Shown here: positions 45,241-53,663 of the stretch, piece by piece
How positions within the stretch are numbered: position 1 is the stretch's first letter
How the letters are laid out: every line of letters starts with the position of its first letter
NCBI RefSeq assembly: GCF_002564105.1
Contig: NZ_PDBX01000001.1
Coordinates: 5,084,001-5,148,000, forward strand
Length of the DNA stretch: 64,000 nucleotides
Direction of reading: 5' to 3'
From: Collimonas sp. PA-H2
GTDB taxonomy: Bacteria > Pseudomonadota > Gammaproteobacteria > Burkholderiales > Burkholderiaceae_D
Translations under genes and position numbers: made by a program
The notes under the pieces: model-generated
What the model was told of the DNA's origin: nothing
What the model saw: only the letters and a program-made list of their open reading frames with translations
Databases searched by the model: none

Positions 45241-47061
45241 ATGAACTCCCGAACCTTCTCCCAAACTACCGCCGCGCCGCGCATCCAGCTGCTGCGCGAT
45301 GCCATGAAGCGCCACAATGTCGATGCCTGTCTGATTCCGTCGGCCGATCCGCATCTGTCCGAGTATCTGCCGGGGCGCTGGAAGGGCCGGGAATGGCTGT
45401 CGGGATTCACAGGTTCGGTCGCCAACCTGATCATTACCGCCGATTTCGCCGGCCTTTGGGCCGACAGCCGTTACTGGTCGCAGGCTGAAGCCGAACTGGC
45501 GGGCACTGAAATCGTCCTGATGAAAACGCCGACCGGCAGCAGCCTGCTGCACCTGGACTGGCTGTCGAACAACCTGCCAGCCGGCCAGACGCTGGCGGTC
45601 GACGCCGCAGTGCTGGGCCTGGCGACGGCGCGCGCGCTGGAACAGGCTTTGGCCAAGGGCGGCAGCAAGCTGCGCACCGATCTCGACGTCCTCGGCGATA
45701 TCTGGAGCGAACGGCCGGGCCTGCCCATGGCTGAAATCTATCAGCATGACGCCGCCCATGCACCGCTGACGCGTGCCGCCAAGCTGGCCAACCTGCGCCG
45801 GGCCATGCAGCAGCAGGGCGCCGGCTGGCATTTCATTTCGACCCTGGACGATATCGCCTACCTGTTCAACCTGCGCGGCGCCGACGTCAATTTCAACCCG
45901 GTATTCCTGGCCCACGCACTGATTGGGCCGCAGCAAACCACGCTATTCGTCGCCGACGGCAAAGTGCCAGAGGCCTTGCGCGAACTGCTCAGCCAGGATG
46001 GCGTCGTGCTGGCGCCGTATGCGCAAGCCGCCGAGGCTTTGGCCGCATTGCCGGCCGATGCCGTCCTGCTGCTCGATCCGCGCCGCGTCACGCTGGGATT
46101 GCGCCAGGCGATTGCCGCCACCGTCAAGGCGGTGGAGGCGATCAACCCGACCACCTTCGCCAAGTCGCGCAAGAGCGCGGAGGAAGTCGCGCATGTACGC
46201 GCCGCCATGGAGCAGGATGGCGCCGCCTTGTGCGAATTCTTCAGCTGGCTGGATCAGGCGATCGCCAGGCGCGAGCAGGAAGCCGTGACCGAGCTGATGG
46301 TCGATACACATATCACCGCTGCGCGGGCGCGCCGTCCCGGTTTTGTCAGCCCGAGCTTCGCGACGATTGCCGGCTTCAACGCCAACGGCGCCATGCCGCA
46401 CTACAAGGCGACTGCCGAATCGCACGCTACCATCAGCGGCGAGGGCCTGCTGCTGATCGACTCCGGCGGCCAGTATGTGGGGGGCACCACCGACATCACC
46501 CGCATGGTGCCGGTCGGCCAACCGTCAGCCGCGCAAAAGCGCGACTGCACGCTGGTGCTGAAGGGGGTGATTGCCTTGTCTTCGGCGCAGTTCCCGCGGT
46601 CGCTCAAATCGCCGATGCTGGATGCCATCGCCCGCGCGCCGATCTGGGCTGCCGGCATCGACTACGGTCACGGCACCGGCCATGGCGTCGGTTACTTCCT
46701 GAATGTGCATGAAGGTCCGCAAGTGATTTCCAACAGTGCGGCGCCGGAAGCGCATACCGCCATGGAGGCGGGCATGATCACTTCGATCGAGCCGGGCATC
46801 TATCGTCCCGGCCGCTGGGGCGTGCGGATTGAAAACCTGGTGCTGAACCAGGAGGCGGAGAGCACCGAGTTTGGCGACTACCTGCGTTTCGAGACGCTGA
46901 CCCTGTGTCCTATCGATACGCGCTGCCTCGACGCCAGCCTGTTGCGCAGCGACGAGATAGCCTGGCTCAACGCTTATCATGCCGAAGTACGCATGCGCCT
47001 GTCGCCGCATGTGCGCGGCGACGCCAAGCAGTGGCTGGAAGAGCGTACCCAGCCTTTGTAG
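45241..47061 (+). CDS. pepP: Xaa-Pro aminopeptidase family protein (M24B)
   Basis: A 606-residue cytoplasmic metallopeptidase that removes the N-terminal residue before proline. Two creatinase-like N-terminal domains (residues 1-310) precede the pita-bread catalytic domain. Metal ligands are visible: the two Asp in LLLIDSGGQYVGGTTDITRM, His in YGHGTGHGVGYFLNVHEGP, and the two Glu in TSIEPGIYR and RIENLVL. The three-domain layout of about 600 residues matches the long XPNPEP1-type aminopeptidase P rather than the 440-residue E. coli enzyme. It is monocistronic; slyX ends towards it. Confidence 0.92.
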   Translation: MNSRTFSQTTAAPRIQLLRDAMKRHNVDACLIPSADPHLSEYLPGRWKGREWLSGFTGSVANLIITADFAGLWADSRYWSQAEAELAGTEIVLMKTPTGSSLLHLDWLSNNLPAGQTLAVDAAVLGLATARALEQALAKGGSKLRTDLDVLGDIWSERPGLPMAEIYQHDAAHAPLTRAAKLANLRRAMQQQGAGWHFISTLDDIAYLFNLRGADVNFNPVFLAHALIGPQQTTLFVADGKVPEALRELLSQDGVVLAPYAQAAEALAALPADAVLLLDPRRVTLGLRQAIAATVKAVEAINPTTFAKSRKSAEEVAHVRAAMEQDGAALCEFFSWLDQAIARREQEAVTELMVDTHITAARARRPGFVSPSFATIAGFNANGAMPHYKATAESHATISGEGLLLIDSGGQYVGGTTDITRMVPVGQPSAAQKRDCTLVLKGVIALSSAQFPRSLKSPMLDAIARAPIWAAGIDYGHGTGHGVGYFLNVHEGPQVISNSAAPEAHTAMEAGMITSIEPGIYRPGRWGVRIENLVLNQEAESTEFGDYLRFETLTLCPIDTRCLDASLLRSDEIAWLNAYHAEVRMRLSPHVRGDAKQWLEERTQPL

Positions 47062-47073
47062 AGCCTGACGCCG

Positions 47074-47283
47074 TCAGTAATGCGGCGGCCGCTCGTTGGC
47101 GGCCTGGCTCGCATTACTGTTATCGGCGGCATCCTTGATACGCTGCGCCAGCGCGGCGCACAGCGCTTCCAGCTGGTCTATCTTCAATTGCTGGCGATAT
47201 ACCAGTTTGTTCAGCTCATCCAGCAGGTCGTCCTGGCGCGTCAGCTTGATTTCGATGTCGACCATGCGTTCTTCTTGATTCAT
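47074..47283 (-). CDS. slyX: SlyX family protein
   Basis: A 69-residue coiled-coil protein of the SlyX family, whose function is not established. The family pattern is clear: IEIKLTRQDDLLDELNKLVYRQQLKIDQLE, followed by a C-terminal tail ending in ERPPHY, typical of SlyX. I used the ATG at 47283; a second ATG seven codons later is possible. Confidence 0.9.
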   Translation of the reverse strand: MNQEERMVDIEIKLTRQDDLLDELNKLVYRQQLKIDQLEALCAALAQRIKDAADNSNASQAANERPPHY

Positions 47284-47436
47284 AGCGTTTCCTATAGCGT
47301 TTCCTTGATTTTTGCAGCGCAGATGGTAGCGCAATAGCGCCCGTCATATCTGAACATATCTGAATATCCGATTCGGGAATCCGCTCCAGGCGGGCGGAAA
47401 ACCGCAAGCCGGGCGGCGCCAATTCCGGGTTTCCGC

Positions 47437-47461
47437 ACAATAACCGCCTGTCGGTTATTGT
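47437..47461. promoter_or_regulatory. Palindrome, candidate activator site for the sigma-54 promoter
   Basis: A perfect 10-bp inverted repeat ACAATAACCG / CGGTTATTGT with a five-base spacer. Its centre is about 90 bp before the transcription start predicted from the -24/-12 element, the right distance for an upstream activating site of an NtrC/DctD-type regulator, and such a regulator is encoded at 50972. It is followed by TTTTTG, so a terminator is an alternative reading, but no plus-strand gene ends nearby. Confidence 0.6.
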
Positions 47462-47512
47462 TTTTGTAAAAAAATATCCAATAAATCAATGGCTTGGCGT
47501 TTATGGTCAGGC

Positions 47513-47528
47513 TGGCACGAACCCTGCA
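47513..47528 (+). promoter_or_regulatory. Sigma-54 (-24/-12) promoter of the dicarboxylate permease
   Basis: TGGCACGAACCCTGCA matches the sigma-54 consensus TGGCACG-N4-TTGCA with one C for T; GG and GC are ten bases apart as required. The predicted start is near 47539. An inverted repeat GGCTTAT/ATAAGCC (47531-47552) spans that point. Confidence 0.82.
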
Positions 47529-47565
47529 ATGGCTTATGTAAAAATATAAGCCACAGGAGACAAAC

Positions 47566-47643
47566 ATGCCCGACCAGACCGCTTTGCCCGCCATGCCCGA
47601 GCCGACGCCCGTCGTTTGGCCAGACGCTGAACCCAGGCCGTAA
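47566..47643 (+). CDS. Possible proline-rich leader peptide
   Basis: A 25-codon open frame with eight prolines (MPDQTALPAMPEP...). An AGGAG site sits seven bases before the ATG, and the frame begins about 27 bases after the transcription start predicted from the sigma-54 promoter, 120 bp before the permease gene. It could be a leader peptide that controls the permease, or the remnant of a lost gene. There is no family match. Confidence 0.4.
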   Translation: MPDQTALPAMPEPTPVVWPDAEPRP

Positions 47644-47763
47644 ATTCCCCCTTTGCTAGTTGTGCCTTCTGAATGGCATGATGTAACTTGCGCATGAGTT
47701 CAAGATGCCGCAAGACGGTCGTTGCCGGGATTGTACAAAAAACATTAAAACCAGGAGATAACC

Positions 47764-49113
47764 ATGTCCGTGCTTCATCCTTCCGATCCTGCCGCCGCCG
47801 CGGATACCCGCAAACGCATTTTCGCCATCGTTGGCGCCTCCTCGGGCAACCTGGTGGAGTGGTTCGATTTCTACATCTATTCATTCTGCGCGATCTATTT
47901 TGCGCCGATGTTTTTCCCCAGCAGCAATCCGACCACCCAGCTCGCCAACAGCGCGGCCATCTTCGCCGTCGGCTTTTTCATGCGGCCTATCGGCGGCTGG
48001 CTGTTTGGACGGATCGCAGACAAGCATGGCCGTCGCACTGCCATGATGATCTCGGTGCTGATGATGTGCGGTGGCTCGTTGATGATCGCCTGCCTGCCGA
48101 CCTATTCCAGCATAGGCATCGCCGCGCCCTTGCTGCTGTTGCTGGCGCGCCTGTTCCAAGGCCTGTCCGTGGGCGGTGAATACGGCACCAGTGCTACCTA
48201 TATGAGCGAGGTTGCGCTGGAAGGGCGGCGCGGCTTCTTTGCCTCGTTCCAGTATGTGACCCTGATCGGCGGCCAGCTGCTGGCGGTGCTTGCGCTGGTG
48301 ATCCTGCAGCAGCTGCTGACCTCGGAGCAGCTGCATGCCTGGGGCTGGCGCATTCCCTTCGTGCTGGGTGCGATGGCGGCATTGGTCGCGCTATATCTGC
48401 GTAAATCGCTGAGCGAAACCTCGACCGCAGAGACGCGTAAGAACAAGGATGCCGGCACCTTGGCAGGTTTGATGAAGCATAAGCGGGCATTCCTGACGGT
48501 AGTCGGCTTCACCGCCGGCGGTTCGCTGATTTTCTACACTTTCACCACCTATATGCAGAAATACCTGGCGAACACTGCCGGCATGAGCGTCAAGACCGCC
48601 AGCACGGTGATGACGGCGGCGCTGTTTGTCTACATGGTGGTGCAACCCCTGTTCGGCATATTGTCTGACAAGATCGGCCGTCGCACTTCGATGCTCTGGT
48701 TCGGCGCCCTGGCCACGGTCGCCACCGTGCCTATCCTGCATGCGCTGAAAGACGTCACTAGTCCGTATGCGGCGTTCGGGCTGGTGACCCTGGCGCTGTT
48801 CATCGTCAGCTTCTATACCTCCATCAGCGGCCTGATCAAGGCGGAAATGTTCCCGGCAGAAGTGCGCGCACTGGGCGTCGGCCTGTCGTATGCGGTCGGC
48901 AATGCGCTGTTCGGCGGCACCGCGGAATATGTGGCGTTGGCACTGAAGGGGATGGGCTCCGAATCCACTTTCTACTGGTACGTATCGGCCATGTGCGCCA
49001 TCGCCTTCATCGTCGCCTACAAGATGCGCGATCCTAGCAAGGAAGGCTATCTCAAGGACGTGCCGCTGGAAGCCCGCCAATTTACGCCGGACGGTGCGGC
49101 TGTGAGCCGTTGA
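47764..49113 (+). CDS. MHS-family permease, 2-oxoglutarate/dicarboxylate type (KgtP-like)
   Basis: A 449-residue proton symporter of the metabolite:H+ symporter branch of the MFS. The N-terminus has the family block [32 protein letters not shown] is motif A, and [22 protein letters not shown] is the signature closest to alpha-ketoglutarate permease. Twelve hydrophobic segments follow. A sigma-54 promoter lies 240 bp upstream, and a DctB/DctD-like two-component system follows directly. The same arrangement is known in Pseudomonas, where MifS/MifR with RpoN control a 2-oxoglutarate transporter. 2-Oxoglutarate or a C4-dicarboxylate is the likely substrate. Confidence 0.87.
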   Translation: MSVLHPSDPAAAADTRKRIFAIVGASSGNLVEWFDFYIYSFCAIYFAPMFFPSSNPTTQLANSAAIFAVGFFMRPIGGWLFGRIADKHGRRTAMMISVLMMCGGSLMIACLPTYSSIGIAAPLLLLLARLFQGLSVGGEYGTSATYMSEVALEGRRGFFASFQYVTLIGGQLLAVLALVILQQLLTSEQLHAWGWRIPFVLGAMAALVALYLRKSLSETSTAETRKNKDAGTLAGLMKHKRAFLTVVGFTAGGSLIFYTFTTYMQKYLANTAGMSVKTASTVMTAALFVYMVVQPLFGILSDKIGRRTSMLWFGALATVATVPILHALKDVTSPYAAFGLVTLALFIVSFYTSISGLIKAEMFPAEVRALGVGLSYAVGNALFGGTAEYVALALKGMGSESTFYWYVSAMCAIAFIVAYKMRDPSKEGYLKDVPLEARQFTPDGAAVSR

Positions 49114-49178
49114 AGAGGCAGTGCGGCGACAGCTTTGCAGGCGCCGCCGCCGATCACGATTAAAGCGCGGATGCCGCC

Positions 49179-50975
49179 ATGAAATTGAGAAAGCAGCTGT
49201 TGTTGCCGGCGCTGGCGCTGATCGCGGCGCTGGCCGTGCTAGCCGCCACCTACCTGCTGGCGGCCAGGAAAGCCAGTAACGATATCGGAGAAGCCAGCGA
49301 ACGCCAGCTGCAGATCATCGCGCTGGACCTGGAATCGGTGCTGCAGAAATTCGAGACCTTGCCGTTCGCGCTGGGTTTCCAGTCGGATGTCCTGGAGGCG
49401 CTGGCGCGGCCTGACGACCGGCAGAACATCCAGCGCCTCAACCAGGCTCTGCAACTGATACAGCGGCAGTCGAAAGTGGTGGCGATCTTCATGCTGGACC
49501 GCAAGGGCATGACGCTGGCTTCCAGCAACTGGGACAGCAGCGTCAGTTTTGTCGGCAGGGACTTCGGTTTCCGTCCTTATTTCCGCGAGGCGATCAAAGG
49601 CAATCCCGGGCGCTTCTACGGCATCGGCAATGCCACCAACGTTCCCGGTTATTTTATTGCCCAGCCGATCTACGCCAGCGCTGCCGACTATGGCGCCAAT
49701 GCGGTGCTGGGCGTGATGGCGATCAAGATCGACCTGACCGAATTCGAGCATACCTGGCGCAGCAGCGAAGAGCCGATCACGCTGGTCGACAGCAGCGGCG
49801 TGGTGTTCCTCAGCAACCGGCCGGCGTGGAAGTATCACAGCCTGTATTCGCTGGACGGCCAGGTGCAGCAGAATCTCGCCGGCACCCACCAATATGCCGA
49901 CCAGGCCATCACTCCCGTGAGCTCCCTGCCGAAACAGCAAAGAGCCGAGTTCGGCCAGCACGTCACGCGCAATATCGGCAGCCTCGGCTGGCAGCTGATG
50001 CTGTTTCCCTCGCAAGCGCGGATCGCCCGCATCGCCATGCTGTGGACCCTGGCAGCGGCGCTGCTGCTGGCGATAGCGGCGATTTCCCTGTGGGCTTTTT
50101 ACCAGCGCCGGCGGCGTCTGGAAGAACGCCTGACCTCGGCGGAATATCTGGACCGCACCATCGCCCAAAGAACCCAGGAACTGATGGTGGCGAATCACAC
50201 CCTGGAAGCGAAGTACGCCAAGCTGAAGGAAACCGAGCATCTGCTGCGTTCGACCCAGAACAAGCTGATCCAGGCCGGCAAGCTGGCGATGCTGGGGCAG
50301 ATGGCGGCCGGCATCGCGCACGAGCTGAACCAGCCGCTGGCGGCGATCCGCGCCTTTGCCGACAACGCGATTACCTTCCTGGCGCGCGAGCAGCGCGACA
50401 AGGCTACGGAAAACCTCGGCCACATCAGCAACGCCAGCGCTCGCATGGGTAAGATCGTCGGCCAGCTCAACGGTTTTTCCAGGAAAAGCCATGAGGCGGT
50501 GGCGGCGATCGACCTGTCGAAATCGATAGAGGCTGCTGCGCTCTTGCTAGGCAACGAATTCCAGACCCACGGCGCCGAGCTGCGCATCGATGTCCGCGAC
50601 CAGGCCCAGGTAGTGGGCGATTCGGTGCGCACCGAGCAGGTGCTGATCAACCTGTTGCGCAATGCGCTGGACGCGGTGGATAATGCCGGGCAAAAAATCG
50701 TCTCGCTGGTGCTGGAGCGCGATGCCGGCGAAGCCGTGATCCGCATTCGCGATTCCGGCCCGGGCATTCCGGCCCAGGTCGCCTTGCATCTGTTCGAGCC
50801 TTTCTTTACCACCAAGCCGTCCGGCAAGGGACTGGGCCTGGGCCTGGCGATATCATCTTCCATCGTGCAGGCGATGAACGGCCGCCTGACGGCGAATAAT
50901 CACAGCGAGGGCGGCGCCGAATTCGTGCTGCGCATACCCTTGCAGGAAACGCTAGAGAAAACCACGGAACCATGA
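49179..50975 (+). CDS. DctB/MifS-like sensor histidine kinase
   Basis: A 598-residue inner-membrane kinase. One membrane segment (residues about 8-28), a periplasmic double-PAS/dCACHE sensor (about 30-285, with GRDFGFRPYFREAIKGNPGRFYGIG, the DctB ligand-domain signature), a second membrane segment near bases 50035-50100, a coiled-coil, then the dimerisation helix with phospho-His (AGIAHELNQPLAAIRAFADNA) and the ATPase domain (NLLRNALDAVD; DSGPGIP; GKGLGLGLAIS). It should sense dicarboxylate or 2-oxoglutarate outside and phosphorylate the regulator, whose start overlaps its stop by 4 bp. Confidence 0.92.
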   Translation: MKLRKQLLLPALALIAALAVLAATYLLAARKASNDIGEASERQLQIIALDLESVLQKFETLPFALGFQSDVLEALARPDDRQNIQRLNQALQLIQRQSKVVAIFMLDRKGMTLASSNWDSSVSFVGRDFGFRPYFREAIKGNPGRFYGIGNATNVPGYFIAQPIYASAADYGANAVLGVMAIKIDLTEFEHTWRSSEEPITLVDSSGVVFLSNRPAWKYHSLYSLDGQVQQNLAGTHQYADQAITPVSSLPKQQRAEFGQHVTRNIGSLGWQLMLFPSQARIARIAMLWTLAAALLLAIAAISLWAFYQRRRRLEERLTSAEYLDRTIAQRTQELMVANHTLEAKYAKLKETEHLLRSTQNKLIQAGKLAMLGQMAAGIAHELNQPLAAIRAFADNAITFLAREQRDKATENLGHISNASARMGKIVGQLNGFSRKSHEAVAAIDLSKSIEAAALLLGNEFQTHGAELRIDVRDQAQVVGDSVRTEQVLINLLRNALDAVDNAGQKIVSLVLERDAGEAVIRIRDSGPGIPAQVALHLFEPFFTTKPSGKGLGLGLAISSSIVQAMNGRLTANNHSEGGAEFVLRIPLQETLEKTTEP

Positions 50976-52327
50976 TGGCGACAACGACGGCAGCGCTGGA
51001 AGCAGTATTGATCGAGGACGAGCAGTCGGTGCGGGAAGCGATTGCGCAGACGCTGGAGCTGGGCGGCTTCACCGTGCACGCCTGCGGCAGCGTGGAGCAG
51101 GCGCAGGCATGGCTGACGCCGGGATTTGCCGGCGTCATCGTCACCGATGTGCGTTTGCCCGGCCGTTCCGGCCTGGAATTGCTGACCCAGGTGGTGACGC
51201 TGGATCCGGACTTGCCGGTCATCGTGGTGACCGGCCACGGCGACGTCAGCATGGCGGTCGACGCCATGCGCGCCGGCGCCTACGATTTCATCGAGAAGCC
51301 GTTCGGCGCCGAGCGCTTGCTGGAAACCGCGCACCGGGCGCAGGAAAAGCGCAGCCTGATCCTGGAGAACCGGCGGCTCAAGGCGGCCTGGGTGGCGCAT
51401 CCCGACATGCCCAGCCTGATCGGGCAGTCGGCAGCGATCGAGCGGGTCCGCACCATGATCCGCAGCGTCGGCCCGACCATGGTCGATATCTTGATCAACG
51501 GCCAAACCGGCAGCGGCAAGGAAGTGGTGGCGCGCCAGCTGCACCTGGCCAGCGGCCGCCAGGGGCCGTTTGTGGCCATCAATTGCGGCGCCTTGCCGGA
51601 AGCCGTCTTCGAGAGCGAAATCTTCGGTCACGAAGCCGGGGCCTTCACCAGCGCCCAGAAACGCCGCATCGGCAAGCTGGAATATGCCAAGGGCGGCACG
51701 GTTTTCCTCGATGAGATCGAATCCATGCCGCTGGCCCTGCAAGTCAAGCTGCTGCGCGTGCTGCAAGAGCGCAGGCTGGAGCGGCTGGGCGGCAACGAAG
51801 CGATCGCCATCGATTGCCGCATCATCGCCGCCAGCAAGGCCAACCTGCTGCTGATGAGTGCGCAGGGCAGCTTCCGCGAAGACCTGTATTACCGCATCGG
51901 CGTGGTCAGCATCGATTTGCCGCGCCTGAACGAGCGCCGTGACGATATCCCGTTGCTGCTGGCGCACTTTATCCAGGGCGCGGCGCTACGCTATCAGCGG
52001 CCGCTGCCGCAGTGGAGCCTGGCTCAGATGGCGCAATGGCAGACCCGCGACTGGCCCGGCAACGTGCGCGAGTTGCGCAATTTCGCCGATCGCCTGGTGC
52101 TGGGCGTGGCGGAAGGCGTGGCCGATCCGATCCCGGTTGGCAGCGCCGGCTTGCCGCCGGCCGCCTCGCTGCCGCAGCAGCTGGATGTATATGAGCGTAT
52201 GCTGATTGTCGAGATGCTGGAAGCCAGCGGCGGCAACGTTGCCAGCGCCGCCGACCGTCTCGGCCTGCCGAAGAAGACCCTGTATGACAAGATCAAGAAA
52301 TACCAGCTGTCGGTGGGGAAAAACTGA
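50972..52327 (+). CDS. Sigma-54-dependent response regulator, DctD/MifR-like
   Basis: A 451-residue transcription activator. The receiver domain comes first (residues about 10-125; phospho-acceptor in VIVTDVRLPGRSG), then an AAA+ domain (Walker A GQTGSGKE; Walker B GGTVFLDEIE), then a Fis-type HTH (ASGGNVASAADRLGLPKKTLYDKIKKY). The sigma-54 contact loop reads GAFTSA instead of GAFTGA. Its likely target is the -24/-12 promoter at 47513. The operon order is permease, kinase, regulator. Confidence 0.92.
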   Translation: MMATTTAALEAVLIEDEQSVREAIAQTLELGGFTVHACGSVEQAQAWLTPGFAGVIVTDVRLPGRSGLELLTQVVTLDPDLPVIVVTGHGDVSMAVDAMRAGAYDFIEKPFGAERLLETAHRAQEKRSLILENRRLKAAWVAHPDMPSLIGQSAAIERVRTMIRSVGPTMVDILINGQTGSGKEVVARQLHLASGRQGPFVAINCGALPEAVFESEIFGHEAGAFTSAQKRRIGKLEYAKGGTVFLDEIESMPLALQVKLLRVLQERRLERLGGNEAIAIDCRIIAASKANLLLMSAQGSFREDLYYRIGVVSIDLPRLNERRDDIPLLLAHFIQGAALRYQRPLPQWSLAQMAQWQTRDWPGNVRELRNFADRLVLGVAEGVADPIPVGSAGLPPAASLPQQLDVYERMLIVEMLEASGGNVASAADRLGLPKKTLYDKIKKYQLSVGKN

Positions 52328-52465
52328 ATCCGTATGACAAATGTCATGTTGCCCTGTCAACTATGTAGAATATGTCAACGCCGTCAAGTGTTACAAAACA
52401 ATATTATGCTGGACAAGCGCGACTGAGTCTTTATCATTGGCATCTTTTTTAACACGGATGTAACA

Positions 52466-53608
52466 ATGAGCGTTTCACCGCAAACTGCAAGCTCATCCTC
52501 CGCACCTGATCGCAATACCAATTTTCAATTCGGCTTCATCGATCTGCTGAAGGTAGTGGCAGCCCAGTTAATCGTTCTGCATCACCTGGCGTTTTACGGC
52601 CCGATGGCCGATTACGTGCGGCCGGTCGCGCCTACTCTGATCGGCTGGCTGGATAGCTACGCCCGCATCGCGGTGCAGGTGTTCCTGGTGGTCGGCGGCT
52701 TCCTCGCCGCCAAGTCGCTGTCGCCGCAGGGCAATTCCGGCATTGCCGATCCCATGCGCGTTTTGTGGCGGCGTTACATGAAGCTGGTGCCGCCGTTCCT
52801 GATAGCGACCGCGCTGGCGGTCGGGGCGTCGGCCTGGGCGGCCTTGTGGATGAGCCATTATTCGATCTCGGCCATGCCGTCAGCGCTGCAGCTGGCCGCG
52901 CACGCGCTGCTGCTGCACACGGTGCTCGGCTATGAATCGATTTCGGCTGGCGCCTGGTATGTCGCCATCGATTTTCAGCTGTACGCCTTGCTCACCGTGC
53001 TGCTATGGTTTACCGGCAGCGTCGCCAACCGCCGTTCGGCGCCCTGGCTGGCGCCGGTATTGGTCGTGATCGGCGTTACTGCCTCGCTGCTGTACTTCAA
53101 CCGCGACTCCGCCTGGGATGCCTGGGCGCCGTATTTCTTCGGCAGCTACGGCCTGGGCATCATCGCCTGGTGGGCGCGCGATCTTAGCCGTCGGCCGGCG
53201 GTGGTGGCCTTGTTGCTGGTAGCGATCCTGCTGCCAGCCTTGTGCGCGCTGGCCATCGATTTCCGCGCCCGCATCGCGGTAGCGCTGATTGTCGCCTGCG
53301 CCCTGGTGCTGGTGAGCCGGCGCAGCATGCTGATGTCGCGTCAGCGCCTGTCCTGGATCCGTGCCTTCGGACGTATTTCGTATTCCATTTTCCTGGTGCA
53401 TTTCCCGGTGTGCCTGGTGGTCAACGCCGCCTTCGCGCGTTTTGTCCCGCCGCAGCCGCTCTACCAGGCTATCGGCATGCTGATGGCATGGGCCGCCAGC
53501 CTTGCCGCCGGCGCGATTTTCTACCGCTGGGTGGAAATCCCCCTGAGCCGCTTGTCGGCGCGCGCATCAGGCCGCAGCATGGCTTTGCCGGCGACCGCGG
53601 CGGCGTAA
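52466..53608 (+). CDS. Acyltransferase family 3 membrane protein
   Basis: A 380-residue inner-membrane O-acyltransferase (OafA/NodX type) with about ten hydrophobic segments. The catalytic His lies in IDLLKVVAAQLIVLHHLAFYG near residue 35; FGRISYSIFLVHFPVC near residue 305 is the second conserved block. Enzymes of this family acetylate or succinylate surface polysaccharides, glycolipids or antibiotics. No carbohydrate genes are adjacent, so the target is unknown. It has no SGNH domain. Confidence 0.87.
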   Translation: MSVSPQTASSSSAPDRNTNFQFGFIDLLKVVAAQLIVLHHLAFYGPMADYVRPVAPTLIGWLDSYARIAVQVFLVVGGFLAAKSLSPQGNSGIADPMRVLWRRYMKLVPPFLIATALAVGASAWAALWMSHYSISAMPSALQLAAHALLLHTVLGYESISAGAWYVAIDFQLYALLTVLLWFTGSVANRRSAPWLAPVLVVIGVTASLLYFNRDSAWDAWAPYFFGSYGLGIIAWWARDLSRRPAVVALLLVAILLPALCALAIDFRARIAVALIVACALVLVSRRSMLMSRQRLSWIRAFGRISYSIFLVHFPVCLVVNAAFARFVPPQPLYQAIGMLMAWAASLAAGAIFYRWVEIPLSRLSARASGRSMALPATAAA

Positions 53609-53616
53609 ACCTCACC

Positions 53617-53649
53617 GCCGGCGCCGCCATCAACATCGGTGGCGCCGGC
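53617..53649. terminator. GC-rich inverted repeat between convergent genes
   Basis: Twelve-base arms (53617-53628 with 53638-53649, one mismatch) around a nine-base loop, in the 55-bp gap between the acyltransferase and Tet-type pump genes. The T run is weak. Confidence 0.6.
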
Positions 53650-53663
53650 AGCAATTTCATCCA

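Noticed and set aside
47674-47691. A second sigma-54-like sequence TGGCATGATGTAACTTGC close to the permease start
   Set aside because: GG and GC are 13 bases apart instead of 10, so it cannot work as a -24/-12 promoter; the element at 47513 has correct spacing.
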